The notes beneath the pieces were generated by a model. It was not told the origin of the DNA, ran no database searches, and saw nothing but the letters and a program-made list of their open reading frames with translations. From Halobacteriovorax vibrionivorans (GTDB lineage: Bacteria; Bdellovibrionota; Bacteriovoracia; Bacteriovoracales; Bacteriovoracaceae), in the NCBI RefSeq assembly GCF_003346865.1, contig NZ_QDKL01000001.1, positions 310,001-374,000 of the forward strand: a stretch of DNA of 64,000 nt. Direction: 5' to 3'. Position 1 is the first letter of the stretch. Each line of letters starts with the position of its first letter. Made by a program: the position numbers and the translations under genes. Below, piece by piece: positions 1 through 9,393 of the stretch.

Positions 1-1
1 G

Positions 2-1447
2 AATAATCTTTTGCTCGAAAATATCGAAAGCATTGAGATCTTAAAAGGAAGTCAGTCGATACTCTATGGATCAAACGCTGTTGGTGGTGTTCTAAAGATT
101 AATACAAAGAAAGGACATAAGAACAATTCATTAAATCTTGAATACGGAAGTTTAAATACAGTTAAAGCTGGCCTTCAGAGCAGCGGCAACTCTGATAAGC
201 TCAATTATGGATTAAGTGCGAGTTACCTCTCAAGTGATGGCTACTCTGCTGTCAATGAAGATAGAATCGAAAATGCAGAAGATGATTCATTTAAGAACTT
301 AAACCTCAATCTTAATTTAAGCTATCTTTTAAACGAACAATTAGAACTTAATTATCAAGGTCAACTTCTTGACTCAGAAGTAGAAATTGATGGTTTTGAA
401 TCCACTCCACCGTATGGTCCAATCGATGTCGTTGAAAACGATCTTAATGAATACCTTCAATCAAATCATTACCTAGGGTTTAATTATTTTTCTGAAGATG
501 AAAAATTAACGATAACTCCAAGTATTCGTTATTCACATATTAAGAGAGAAGACCCTACGAATAGCTTTACGCCATTATATAAAGGTAATGAAATACAAGC
601 TAAACTTGATATTAAGTATAAGCACACTCAAAACCTAAGCCTACTTTCTGGAGTTGAGTACACAAAGCAAGAAGACGAAGTTGAGAATTCTCAAAGTGAA
701 TTATACTCAGTTTACACTGCAGCAAACTTAAGTCTTGAGAAATGGTTTTACGATCTTGGACTGCGATTTGATGACTTCTCATCAATACAGTCTAATAATT
801 CAAACGTAATAGGTAGCGCAGGTGCAGGTTATCGAATAAATAATGAGACCTCTTTAAAGGCACATATTTCACAAGGATTTAAACTTCCTACACTTTATCA
901 ACTGGCCAACCAAGTTGATGATTTAAAACCAACAGATAGTATAAATACTGAGTTTATCTTTAGCTACAATACGATAATGTCTCAATTTGAGGCCGCTATA
1001 TTTAACTATGATCTTAAAAATCAAATTGATTACGATACTACTGCTTTTGGTTATGACAATATAGCAAAATCTCAAATTCAAGGGATTGAATTAAATCATT
1101 CAATAGAATTTAAAAATAGTTTTAATATAAAGACATCTCTAACTTTTCAACGTGCAAAGAATGAAACAGATGATTCTGATTTATTAAGAACACCAAAACA
1201 ATTAGGAAGCTTAGTTCTTGGTTATCAAATAAGTAAAAATCAAAGACTGATTAATAATTGGCAATACGTTGGAAAGAGAAAAGATGTTGGTGGAGAGCTA
1301 CCGTCCTATGTTGTAGGTAATTTCACTTATCATTATAAAAACTTTTCTTTTAAAGTTTTAAATATTCTTGATAAGAATTACGAAAACGTCGAGTACTATG
1401 GAACGATGCCTAGAAGCTATTATCTCTCTTATAAACTCTCATTTTGA
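2..1447 (+). CDS. TonB-dependent outer-membrane receptor, 5'-truncated by window edge
   Basis: The reading frame is open from the first bases of the window, so the N-terminus (signal peptide, TonB box, most of the plug) lies outside. The first visible residues, NIESIEILKGSQSILYG followed by a GGVLKI-like stretch, are the end of a plug domain. About 440 residues of alternating polar/aromatic beta-barrel follow, ending in Phe (YYLSYKLSF), the usual outer-membrane terminal signal. Receptors of this family import siderophores, cobalamin or other large ligands using TonB energy; the substrate cannot be told from this part. Its 3' end overlaps the convergent MFS gene by 19 bp. Confidence 0.9.
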   Translation, partial: NNLLLENIESIEILKGSQSILYGSNAVGGVLKINTKKGHKNNSLNLEYGSLNTVKAGLQSSGNSDKLNYGLSASYLSSDGYSAVNEDRIENAEDDSFKNLNLNLNLSYLLNEQLELNYQGQLLDSEVEIDGFESTPPYGPIDVVENDLNEYLQSNHYLGFNYFSEDEKLTITPSIRYSHIKREDPTNSFTPLYKGNEIQAKLDIKYKHTQNLSLLSGVEYTKQEDEVENSQSELYSVYTAANLSLEKWFYDLGLRFDDFSSIQSNNSNVIGSAGAGYRINNETSLKAHISQGFKLPTLYQLANQVDDLKPTDSINTEFIFSYNTIMSQFEAAIFNYDLKNQIDYDTTAFGYDNIAKSQIQGIELNHSIEFKNSFNIKTSLTFQRAKNETDDSDLLRTPKQLGSLVLGYQISKNQRLINNWQYVGKRKDVGGELPSYVVGNFTYHYKNFSFKVLNILDKNYENVEYYGTMPRSYYLSYKLSF

Positions 1448-2583
1448 TGATATCTTTTAACAAGACTCATCGCTATGAAAAATGAAACTATAGAGCCAAT
1501 ATTTAAGAGATAAAAGAGGTAGAAAGCGTTGCCAGCACCAAAGCGCTCAGCGATTGCACCAAAGATAAAGTGCATGATTGCAATTCCTACTCCAATATAA
1601 CTCATGGTACTACCAAGGACGACATGGTTCTTTTTTGGAAATGAATTTGAAATCCAATCGACAATGACAGGGAAACAAAACGACATAAACAGCCCTGTCA
1701 TTGCATAAAATATTTGATGTATCTCACCTAAGCTAAAACAAATTAATGTCGAAACTAAAGAGATAATAATTAACTTTTTCGATTCTAATTCAATCCTAAA
1801 AAATGCGAATCCTAATCGCCCAATCATAAGAAAGAGAAAGAAATAAGAAAGATAATTATTTGCTACGTATTCACTAAATCCATGGGCCTCTACAAGATAA
1901 TACTTAATTCTAGAAGAAACCATAATCTCCGAGGCTACGTAACAACCAGCAAACAGGCCAATTAAGAGATTCATGAAAAATGCATCCTTCATTGTACCGT
2001 GGTTTTCTTTTATATCTTGATGATGACTATCATGAGTAAAAAATGAATAAATCAAAACAATAGCACAAGGAATTGCTAAAAATTTAAAATAGTGAATCCA
2101 ACTAAGATTAACATAAAGAAATAGTGATAATAATTGTGGGGCAAGGAGCGAAGAAAGCCCATAAGCTCCATGTAGCCCCGATAAGAATCGCCTTTTTTGA
2201 AAAGGTGGTGCTCCCGAATCAACCATAAAATTCATCGTGATACCAGTAATTCCAAATCCAAAACCAGCTAAGGCTCCAAAGACTAAACTTAAGTCGAAGT
2301 TTTGAAAGTCTCCTCCTGCACCAATACCATATGTTCCAATTGCCATCATGATCATAGCAACTCGAGTTGAGACAACAGGCCCTAGCCTAGGTAGCCAAAG
2401 AGAAGTTGATAGGTATGCTAGAACAGAGGTAATAGACATTAGAGAAAAGATTAATGAGCCCTTATCAGGCCCAATTGAAAAGAAGCGAAGTAGTTCTGGA
2501 TAAACGGCCCCACGTCCATTATCAATAAAGCTTAGAGCGACTAAGGACATATAGCCTAGAATTACGTATCCAAAATTTTTCAA
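1429..2583 (-). CDS. Major facilitator superfamily transporter
   Basis: A 384-residue integral membrane protein with about 12 hydrophobic segments in two halves, a conserved early acidic/Asn-Gly stretch (SFIDNGRG) and a basic loop after the sixth segment, as in MFS permeases. The start is TTG, preceded by a good ribosome site (GAGGAAG). It is the last gene of the leftward group and runs convergently into the TonB receptor, overlapping it by 19 bp. The substrate is unknown; a sugar or small organic solute is possible but there is no specific motif to say so. Confidence 0.8.
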   Translation of the reverse strand: MKNFGYVILGYMSLVALSFIDNGRGAVYPELLRFFSIGPDKGSLIFSLMSITSVLAYLSTSLWLPRLGPVVSTRVAMIMMAIGTYGIGAGGDFQNFDLSLVFGALAGFGFGITGITMNFMVDSGAPPFQKRRFLSGLHGAYGLSSLLAPQLLSLFLYVNLSWIHYFKFLAIPCAIVLIYSFFTHDSHHQDIKENHGTMKDAFFMNLLIGLFAGCYVASEIMVSSRIKYYLVEAHGFSEYVANNYLSYFFLFLMIGRLGFAFFRIELESKKLIIISLVSTLICFSLGEIHQIFYAMTGLFMSFCFPVIVDWISNSFPKKNHVVLGSTMSYIGVGIAIMHFIFGAIAERFGAGNAFYLFYLLNIGSIVSFFIAMSLVKRYHQNESL

Positions 2584-2607
2584 ACTTCTTCCTCTATAGT
2601 CTCTTAC

Positions 2608-4767
2608 TTAAGCAATAAGAGACTTATCCTTATATAGTAACCATAATTGGTGGATTGCACGTGTCGCTGCTAAATGTAGACGTTTACGAGCAGTGTTATC
2701 AATTGGATAGTTTTCCTTATCGCAATCTGGAATGATGACATAATCAAATTCGAGTCCTCGGATTTGTTCTACTGTTGTGACTTCAATCCCAGGCTTCAGT
2801 GAGAAGTTCTCATCTAAAACAAGTCGAACACTTCCGACCTCTTCAATTTCTCGATACAGTTCTCGCGCCACACTCTCCTTAGCACAAATAATGGCAACAG
2901 AGGCCTTCGGTTCGCGATTCATTAGTTCAATAAGAGCACTACTCACTAGCATCGCCGCATGTTCCAAATGTTGAACAGATGTTTCAACAATTGGTCCACC
3001 ATCTCGCTTTGAATCAGGTAATTGCTTAGGGGCAAGTGGACCTAGTACATGATGAGCGAAAGAGACGATCTCTTTTGGTGAACGGTAAGAAACATTGAGT
3101 TCTTCAACTTGAATATCATCGACATCTAATTCAAGGTTATGACAGACATCGTGCCATGAAGTGAATTCAAAAGTGCGATCAATCTGCTGAACACTATCTC
3201 CAGCGATTGTGAAATTTCCATCACGATGTTTAATTTGACCAAGTAGCTTAAGTTCACTTTGTGAAAGTTCTTGTGCTTCGTCTAAAAAGATATGCTTATA
3301 GAATTTAAATTCACGGCCAAAATACTTTAAATGTCCAAATTGTTTTACAATTAAATAATTATAAAGTGATAGATCGTACTTATCCACAAATCCGGTGACT
3401 TCACTATCACGAGACTCTTTACTAACGTAATCACTATCAGAGTCCATTAACTGAATTTGTTTTGCAGTATAAAACTTTAAGTCCTTAAGCATATGTGACG
3501 TTACTTGACGATTAGTCATCTCAGGAAGTTTTTCCATTAGACTATAGTCTGAAAAGATATTTAATAACTCTTCTCGTACATTTTTAAAGCTCTTTAATAA
3601 CTTTCTTAATTCTACTTTTAAGATCGAATCATGAGTCTTCTCACTAACTCTCTTAAGTTTTAAATAAAGAGGGCCATCTTGATTATCGAAAAATTCAAGG
3701 TCACGATCTTTAAGTTTTGCTCGAATTCCTTCTTCTTTCTTTTCAAGATATTCATCAATTAAACTAAGAAGCTTAGGATTTCTTTTTACAGTGGCAATTG
3801 AATCCATCGGATTATATTCAATCTTCTTAGGTATATTTCTTATATTTTGAAAAATAATCTTTTTAATAAGATCATCAAGAGTAGAGACTCTTACATTTTC
3901 AAGATTAGACTCAATTAGAAGCTTCTTTGAAAGCTTAACAAGTCCTTGGTTTGGAACAATAACCATTACATCTTGTTGGCGAATTCCATCTTCACGACAA
4001 AGTTTTGCAATCCTATAAAGAGCAACTGTAGTCTTACCACTACCTGCTCCCCCCGTAATTAGAAGTGGCTTATTCACACTTTGATTAACAAGGTCATATT
4101 GAGTTTTATCTAGGAGTGAGATTACTTCTGGCCCATCAAATCCAGTACGCCCACTACCAAGGGACTGATTTGCACTCCCTTCTCCTCCAGCAAGTTTTTT
4201 AACTGTTTCATTTAGGGACATCCATTTATTATCACGATAAACAAATGAGTCCCCTTCTCGGTCAACTCGTACCAGTTGTCCATCTCTAACAGTTAAGATG
4301 GCCTTCTCTAAAATACGTCCTTCGATAACTCGATCATCGAGATCAAAGTCAAAGTCATCACCTTGTCCATATTGATAGAAGATTCTCGCCATTGGTGATT
4401 TCTTCCAGTCAATAATCTTAAACTTTAGCTCTTTATGTGAAAATGGTACGTGTCCAATAAGGAAGTCTTTTAACTTTCCATTTTGCTCAATTTTAAAGTG
4501 ACCAAAGAATGGAGATTCCAGGCTTGGCATACTTTGGTGCTGTTCGTAACGCTCGGCCAATTGATTCAATAAATTCATCTGCTGGATAATTCCAGGTAAA
4601 TCATCTTCCTTACAATTTAGCGACTCGTCGCGCAAAGCCTTAATATTATCTGCAATATCGGCCAGTGCTGCGGCGTTTAAATCAGGTAAACGTTTTACCA
4701 ATTGGATTGTTTCCTCAAGGAATCCATTGATTTTTTCGATGTATTTTACATTATCTAATTCACTCAT
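2608..4767 (-). CDS. helD: HelD-like superfamily I DNA/RNA-polymerase-associated helicase
   Basis: A 719-residue UvrD/Rep-type ATPase. Walker A is GGAGSGKTT at residues 239-247, Walker B HIFLDEAQE lies near 490, and the C-terminal motif VI region reads LAATRAIHQLW. The N-terminal 200 residues hold a predicted coiled coil, then an SPFFGHF stretch and a DWKKSPMARIFY stretch typical of the HelD (helicase IV) family rather than UvrD. HelD proteins clear stalled RNA polymerase or act in recombination repair. The gene is divergent from slyD with an 88-bp gap. Family assignment is firm; the exact role is inferred. Confidence 0.85.
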   Translation of the reverse strand: MSELDNVKYIEKINGFLEETIQLVKRLPDLNAAALADIADNIKALRDESLNCKEDDLPGIIQQMNLLNQLAERYEQHQSMPSLESPFFGHFKIEQNGKLKDFLIGHVPFSHKELKFKIIDWKKSPMARIFYQYGQGDDFDFDLDDRVIEGRILEKAILTVRDGQLVRVDREGDSFVYRDNKWMSLNETVKKLAGGEGSANQSLGSGRTGFDGPEVISLLDKTQYDLVNQSVNKPLLITGGAGSGKTTVALYRIAKLCREDGIRQQDVMVIVPNQGLVKLSKKLLIESNLENVRVSTLDDLIKKIIFQNIRNIPKKIEYNPMDSIATVKRNPKLLSLIDEYLEKKEEGIRAKLKDRDLEFFDNQDGPLYLKLKRVSEKTHDSILKVELRKLLKSFKNVREELLNIFSDYSLMEKLPEMTNRQVTSHMLKDLKFYTAKQIQLMDSDSDYVSKESRDSEVTGFVDKYDLSLYNYLIVKQFGHLKYFGREFKFYKHIFLDEAQELSQSELKLLGQIKHRDGNFTIAGDSVQQIDRTFEFTSWHDVCHNLELDVDDIQVEELNVSYRSPKEIVSFAHHVLGPLAPKQLPDSKRDGGPIVETSVQHLEHAAMLVSSALIELMNREPKASVAIICAKESVARELYREIEEVGSVRLVLDENFSLKPGIEVTTVEQIRGLEFDYVIIPDCDKENYPIDNTARKRLHLAATRAIHQLWLLYKDKSLIA

Positions 4768-4855
4768 TCTTTATTTGCCTTCTATCAAATACATTGTTAG
4801 GCTGAGACTTTATACTCTTTTTTATTAATAAACACTAACAACATGAGGGCTTATT

Positions 4856-5326
4856 ATGCCAAAAGTTATCGGATTTAACTACACATTAACGAACTCAAAC
4901 AATGAAGTTTTAGATACTTCTTCTGAACATGGTCCACTTCTTTTTCTTGAAGGTGTTGGACAAATTATTCCAGGACTAGAAGAAAAGGTTATTGGAATGG
5001 CAGTTGGAGAAAAAGCAAAAATTGACGTAGCAGCAGCAGATGCTTACGGAAATAAGAATGACGAACTAATTATTAAAGTTCAAAAGTCACAATTTCCAGC
5101 TGACGCTCAATTAAATATTGGAGACGTATTCCAAGTAAACCAAGATCAAGGTCTACCTCCATTTACAATCGTCGAACTACAAGGTGAAGAGGTTACTCTT
5201 GACGGTAATCACCCTCTTGCAGGACAAGATCTAACTTTTGATATTGAAATCACTGAAGTTAGAGAGGCAACTGATGAAGAAGTTGCTCACGGTCACGCTC
5301 ACGGTGTAGGTGGCGTACAGCACTAA
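4856..5326 (+). CDS. slyD: FKBP-type peptidyl-prolyl isomerase, SlyD family
   Basis: A 156-residue protein with FKBP elements split around an inserted chaperone flap: VIGFNYTLTNS, GPLLFLEGVGQIIPGLE, then GDVFQV and a return to DLTFDIEITEV. SlyD proteins catalyse proline isomerisation and chaperone folding in the cytoplasm. The C-terminus keeps a short His-rich tail (AHGHAHG), a remnant of the metal-binding tail that in E. coli SlyD binds nickel. A clear ribosome site (GAGGG) lies 7 nt before ATG. Confidence 0.93.
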   Translation: MPKVIGFNYTLTNSNNEVLDTSSEHGPLLFLEGVGQIIPGLEEKVIGMAVGEKAKIDVAAADAYGNKNDELIIKVQKSQFPADAQLNIGDVFQVNQDQGLPPFTIVELQGEEVTLDGNHPLAGQDLTFDIEITEVREATDEEVAHGHAHGVGGVQH

Positions 5327-5352
5327 GAATTTACTTTTCTTAAGTTAAAAAA

Positions 5353-5409
5353 CCACACAAAACCCTTTTACTATTAAATTAGACTAATTTTAGTGAGGGT
5401 TTTGTGGGG
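5353..5409 (+). promoter_or_regulatory. Inverted repeat covering the porin ribosome site and GTG start
   Basis: CCACACAAAACCCT (5353-5366) is complementary at 13 of 14 positions to AGGGTTTTGTGGGG (5396-5409), with a 29-nt loop. The right arm contains the Shine-Dalgarno GAGGG region and the GTG start codon of the porin gene. The loop holds a near-palindrome, AAATTAG-A-CTAATTT (5376-5390). If the left arm is transcribed the hairpin would block translation. If the promoter lies inside it, the repeat would instead be a DNA element. Confidence 0.5.
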
Positions 5410-6486
5410 TATATTCAAAAATATCTTTTTATAATATCCATTCTATTTACTCCTAAAATAATTCAGGCCAAAGACCTTGGTGGAAATTTTAGTCTATACG
5501 GAAAGCTTTCAATGGCCGCTATTGGCCAAGCGGGAGTTCAGTCGCTAAATAATAACTCCTCTCGTTTTGGGTTCAAATATGAGAGAGATGACCTACTCGA
5601 GGGGTTCACCACTGGTCTTCGTGCTGAGTTTGGAATCAATACCAGCAATACGAGCCAAAGCGTTCAGGAAATTCCTAATACGACCGGTCGTTTTCAAGTA
5701 GATAATACTAGCGACCGGCCATTTTCAACAAGACTAACTTACCTCTCCTTATCCAAGGGAGACTTTGAGGCAACGATTGGAAAGAACTGGTCTGTCTGGT
5801 ACGACATATCTGGCCTAACAGATATCTTTATGGTGACAGGTGCATTTGCCTCTTCAACTTATACTTCAAATGGTGAAGTTATTGGAACGTCTCGTGGAGT
5901 CGATCTAGTCCAACTACGTTATAAGCTAGGAAATATTCACTTGGGGGCCCAAGCAAAACTAACAGGAGATGAGTCAACAGATATAACCGACTCTGCTGGC
6001 AATGTTATTGGCCAGCTCGTCTTAGAACATAGTATTGCAGCTTCTATTCGCTATATCACAAAGAATATCATTCTTGGTGCAGCTGCAATTAATCTCATTA
6101 CAGATAGCACAGGAAAAGATATTAGCGAGACATCGGTTTCAGTTGGAGCAAGATACATCTATAAAGAATTTTTTACAGCATTTAATTATGCTGATGCAAA
6201 GGATCTTGAGCTAGTGGATGGAAACTTTATTAGAACTGATGACTTTGAGGGATTAATTGGTTGGAATATCACAAAGAGACATCAATTAATGATCGGCTAT
6301 AATTGGCAAAATTCTGATGAAGTTAATTATGAAGACTACGAAATGTCCTATTATCTTGCCTCTTATATTTACCGATATGGTCAAGTTGAACTAGGTCTTG
6401 AGTTTGTCTTTGATGATAGCACTGAGCCAAGTGGTGAGCGCCCGGAAAACCATCAAGTTATCCTAGGCGCAACATTGTATTTTTAG
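5404..6486 (+). CDS. Outer-membrane porin (Gram-negative porin-like beta-barrel)
   Basis: A 360-residue secreted barrel protein. The signal peptide is about 22 residues with a cleavage site after IIQA. It is followed by repeated amphipathic strands with periplasmic turns (SLYGKLSMA, SSRFGFKYERD, GLRAEFGI) and a final aromatic residue (VILGATLYF), the features of general or specific porins. Start is GTG, chosen by the preceding GAGGG and by the signal peptide beginning there. The 3' end overlaps the convergent antiporter by 4 bp. Pore selectivity cannot be read. Confidence 0.85.
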   Translation: MGYIQKYLFIISILFTPKIIQAKDLGGNFSLYGKLSMAAIGQAGVQSLNNNSSRFGFKYERDDLLEGFTTGLRAEFGINTSNTSQSVQEIPNTTGRFQVDNTSDRPFSTRLTYLSLSKGDFEATIGKNWSVWYDISGLTDIFMVTGAFASSTYTSNGEVIGTSRGVDLVQLRYKLGNIHLGAQAKLTGDESTDITDSAGNVIGQLVLEHSIAASIRYITKNIILGAAAINLITDSTGKDISETSVSVGARYIYKEFFTAFNYADAKDLELVDGNFIRTDDFEGLIGWNITKRHQLMIGYNWQNSDEVNYEDYEMSYYLASYIYRYGQVELGLEFVFDDSTEPSGERPENHQVILGATLYF

Positions 6487-7625
6487 AAGTTCTCAGGTGG
6501 AACTTTCTTAAACATAAACGCAGGGATTACACTTGCAACTAGTGTATAAATAACAAGCCCCGAAACGATCTCTAGTGGTATATCAAATCTTTCTCTTGAA
6601 ATTTGGGCCATAACAAGACCAAAGATAAGAGTTGGAAGAAGTGACATAGTAATTTCCTTACGATCAGGCCAAAAGTCCTTCATAAAGAAGTTCATATTTG
6701 AATATGTATTGATAATTCTCAATGGAATAAAAACTCCTAAGAAAACTAAACCAATGATTAATCCTTCAGTACTAAATAGGTCTTTTGTAAAACTAACCCC
6801 TGCTTTGAAGAAGTAGAATGGGATAAAGAATGAGAAGAACATTTGTAAGTTCTTAATGATCTCTTCTGACTTATCCGATTTTCCAAAGTGCTTAAACTCT
6901 GAAGCAATAAATCCTACGATAAATGCACCAACAAGATAATAAGTTCCAATCTTCTTTGTAATTACACCACAGATAAGAGCTGTAAGAATAAGGAAACCAA
7001 CTTCTGAGTCTTTTGCATAAGGCGCTATATACTTGAAGAATAATTTATATGCTAATGGTAAGAAAACACTTAGTGCAATAAGAACCATTGTTGAACTTCC
7101 AAGGTTCACAAGGCTTTCAGACTGCAATGTAACAAAGAGTAATAAGATCGCTGCAATTTCTTTAGAGATGGCCTTTGAACGAATCCAATACTCTTGACCT
7201 TCTGAGAATCCATAATTTTTTAGAGAGTTTAAAATAAAGCCTGTCGATGGCGTCATAATACCAAGAGCAATTAAAGTCGCAGGCCTAAAGGCAATTTCAA
7301 AGTAAAGAGAAATTCCAAAAGCAACTAAAAGCGTAATTGCTAACATTTGAGTTACTCCTAAAAATAACTCCTTCCAATTTTGCTTTAGCTCTTCTATTTC
7401 AACTTCAAAACCAGCAAAGAGAAATAAAGAAGTAATACCAAGACGAGATAGCATAAGAAGAAGCTCATCTCCTCTAAACCACCCCAGTCCTAATCCAGCT
7501 CCGACACCCAATGCAATCGAAGAAATCCCTATTGGGATCTGAAACCTCAGTAAAAGCTTTGGCAATATTAAGAGCACTGTAAATAGAATTAAATACTGTG
7601 CTTCAGTATTAACTAAGTGAATCAT
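6483..7625 (-). CDS. CPA2-family monovalent cation/proton antiporter
   Basis: A 380-residue integral membrane protein with about 12 hydrophobic segments and the Na+/H+ exchanger (KefB/NapA-like) pattern: ALGVGAGLGLGW early, SLFLFAGFEVEIEELK (the usual LF..GLE motif), and GAFIVGFIASEF. It lacks the C-terminal RCK/TrkA-N nucleotide-binding domain of KefB/KefC, so it is the transporter core only. Ribosome site AAAGGA precedes ATG. It begins 2 bp after the ABC-F gene ends and is probably co-transcribed with it. Ion selectivity (Na+, K+) is not determinable. Confidence 0.83.
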   Translation of the reverse strand: MIHLVNTEAQYLILFTVLLILPKLLLRFQIPIGISSIALGVGAGLGLGWFRGDELLLMLSRLGITSLFLFAGFEVEIEELKQNWKELFLGVTQMLAITLLVAFGISLYFEIAFRPATLIALGIMTPSTGFILNSLKNYGFSEGQEYWIRSKAISKEIAAILLLFVTLQSESLVNLGSSTMVLIALSVFLPLAYKLFFKYIAPYAKDSEVGFLILTALICGVITKKIGTYYLVGAFIVGFIASEFKHFGKSDKSEEIIKNLQMFFSFFIPFYFFKAGVSFTKDLFSTEGLIIGLVFLGVFIPLRIINTYSNMNFFMKDFWPDRKEITMSLLPTLIFGLVMAQISRERFDIPLEIVSGLVIYTLVASVIPAFMFKKVPPENF

Positions 7626-7627
7626 AT

Positions 7628-9244
7628 TTAAATCCTTTCCAAATATTCTTTATAGTTCCCAGGAAAAATTCTTACTTCACCTTTATCGACTTCGTAAACC
7701 TGTTCGGCCAACTCACTCAAAAAGTGTCTATCATGGGAAACAAACATTATCGTCCCTTCATATCTCTTAAGAGCATCTAAGAGGACTTCTCTCGATTTAA
7801 TATCTAAATGGTTTGTTGGCTCATCGAGAACCAGAAAATTATTATTTTGTGAAAGAAGAGTTGCAAGAACAAGTCGCGACTTCTCTCCTCCAGAAAGATA
7901 CTTAACTTTCTTATCAACGTCTTGCCCGCGAAATAAGAATGCCGCAAGAAGGTTTCTAATATATCCATCACTAGCTGTTGGTAGATCCTTTCTTACTTCA
8001 TCAAAAACTGATGATTCAGGATTTAATACCTCTAGTGAATATTGTGAAAAGTAGCCAAGTTTAATACTTGGGCCAATGCTAACAATTCCTTTTGTTGCGT
8101 CTGTATGGCCAGTGATACATTTTAATAACGTTGACTTACCTGCGCCATTAACACCCACAACGGCAATTTTATTTGTTCTTTTAACAGTTACTGAAAGGCC
8201 ATCAAAGACATCGTGTTGCGCTCCTTCACTTAAAGGCCAAGACTTTGCAAGGTCCTTAATAATAACAACATCATCTCCACCTCGCGGAGGTGTTGGAAAT
8301 TGAAAGCTTATGCTTTCTTCTTCAGCAGGAACTTCAATACGATCAATTTTATCTAATTTTTTTACACGAGATTGTACTTGTGCCGCATGAGAGGCGCGGG
8401 CCTTAAACTTTGCAATAAATTCTTCTTCTTTGGCCAACATATCAGCTTGCCTTGAAGCTTGAGCGATTAATTGCTCTCTTCTAATATCTCTTTCTTTTTC
8501 GTAGAACTCATAATTTCCCGAGTATGTGGTAATTCTCTTATGAGCGATCTCAATAATTTTATTACAAACATTATTCATGAAGTCGCGATCGTGGGTCGTC
8601 ATAAAGATTCCCCCTTCAAAAGTCTTAAGCCAATCTTCAAGCCAAAGAATCGACTCCATATCAAGATAGTTTGTCGGCTCATCCATGATAATAAGATCAG
8701 GACTTATCACAAGAACTCGCGCAAGGGCGATTCTCATTTTCCAACCACCAGAGAAGTCTTCAATCATCTTCCCGTGATCTTCTGGCATAATCCCCAGTCC
8801 TGTCAGAACTTCTTCAGCACGAGTTTCGAGGTCATAACCACCTCTTTTTTCAAACTCTGATTGAACATCACCCATTTTCATGAGGACATCATTCATTTCG
8901 TCATCACTCATATTGGCGCAATCGGCCAATTTATCTTCAAAAACCTTAAGTTTTTCACCTAATTTTGAAATTTTATCATCTCCAGACATAACAACTTCAA
9001 GAGCTGTTTGGCCCGCAAGCTCACCTACTTTTTGTGAAAAATAGGCCCAACGTAATTTATCGGGAAATGACACTTGTCCTTCATCTGGCTTTTCTTCTCC
9101 AATAATCATTCGAAATAGTGTTGTTTTACCAGCTCCATTTGGACCGACGAGACCAACTTTTTCACCTGGATTTATTTGAAAACTTCCTCCTGAATAGAGA
9201 GTTTCACTACTTTGAATTTTTGAAATATTGGAAACGTTAAGCAT
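7628..9244 (-). CDS. ABC-F family ATPase (translation factor type)
   Basis: A 538-residue soluble protein with two ATPase cassettes and no membrane domain. First cassette: Walker A GPNGAGKTT about residue 34, signature FSGGWKMR about 155, Walker B IIMDEPTNYLD. Second cassette: GVNGAGKST about 355, LSGGEKSR about 440, LVLDEPTNHLD. A charged interdomain linker (P-site tRNA interaction motif) lies between them. ABC-F proteins bind the ribosomal E site and relieve stalling or confer antibiotic protection; overall layout is closest to YbiT/YkpA-type members. The subfamily is not certain. Confidence 0.9.
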   Translation of the reverse strand: MLNVSNISKIQSSETLYSGGSFQINPGEKVGLVGPNGAGKTTLFRMIIGEEKPDEGQVSFPDKLRWAYFSQKVGELAGQTALEVVMSGDDKISKLGEKLKVFEDKLADCANMSDDEMNDVLMKMGDVQSEFEKRGGYDLETRAEEVLTGLGIMPEDHGKMIEDFSGGWKMRIALARVLVISPDLIIMDEPTNYLDMESILWLEDWLKTFEGGIFMTTHDRDFMNNVCNKIIEIAHKRITTYSGNYEFYEKERDIRREQLIAQASRQADMLAKEEEFIAKFKARASHAAQVQSRVKKLDKIDRIEVPAEEESISFQFPTPPRGGDDVVIIKDLAKSWPLSEGAQHDVFDGLSVTVKRTNKIAVVGVNGAGKSTLLKCITGHTDATKGIVSIGPSIKLGYFSQYSLEVLNPESSVFDEVRKDLPTASDGYIRNLLAAFLFRGQDVDKKVKYLSGGEKSRLVLATLLSQNNNFLVLDEPTNHLDIKSREVLLDALKRYEGTIMFVSHDRHFLSELAEQVYEVDKGEVRIFPGNYKEYLERI

Positions 9245-9380
9245 ATGAACAAAAGTCCTTTATTTTTGATTACTTATAAATGATTTTCAGGTTGATTAAT
9301 TTTATCACTATGTTATTAACTATGTCTTTAACATTTGCAATTTTGTGCAAATAGTTATTCTGGATTTATGGATTTGAGAC

Positions 9381-9386
9381 TATAAT
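9381..9386 (+). promoter_or_regulatory. Consensus -10 box directly upstream of the MscS-like start (leaderless candidate)
   Basis: TATAAT sits 7 bp before the ATG at 9394. A transcript starting 6-8 bp downstream would begin at or next to the start codon, and there is no Shine-Dalgarno sequence in the interval. The -35 position carries only a weak TTCTGG. The simplest reading is a leaderless mRNA. Confidence 0.45.
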
Positions 9387-9393
9387 TAAGCTT

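Noticed and set aside
8471..8860. 129-codon frame antisense to the ABC-F gene
   Set aside because: It lies wholly opposite a well-supported gene, has no ribosome site and its translation resembles no protein.
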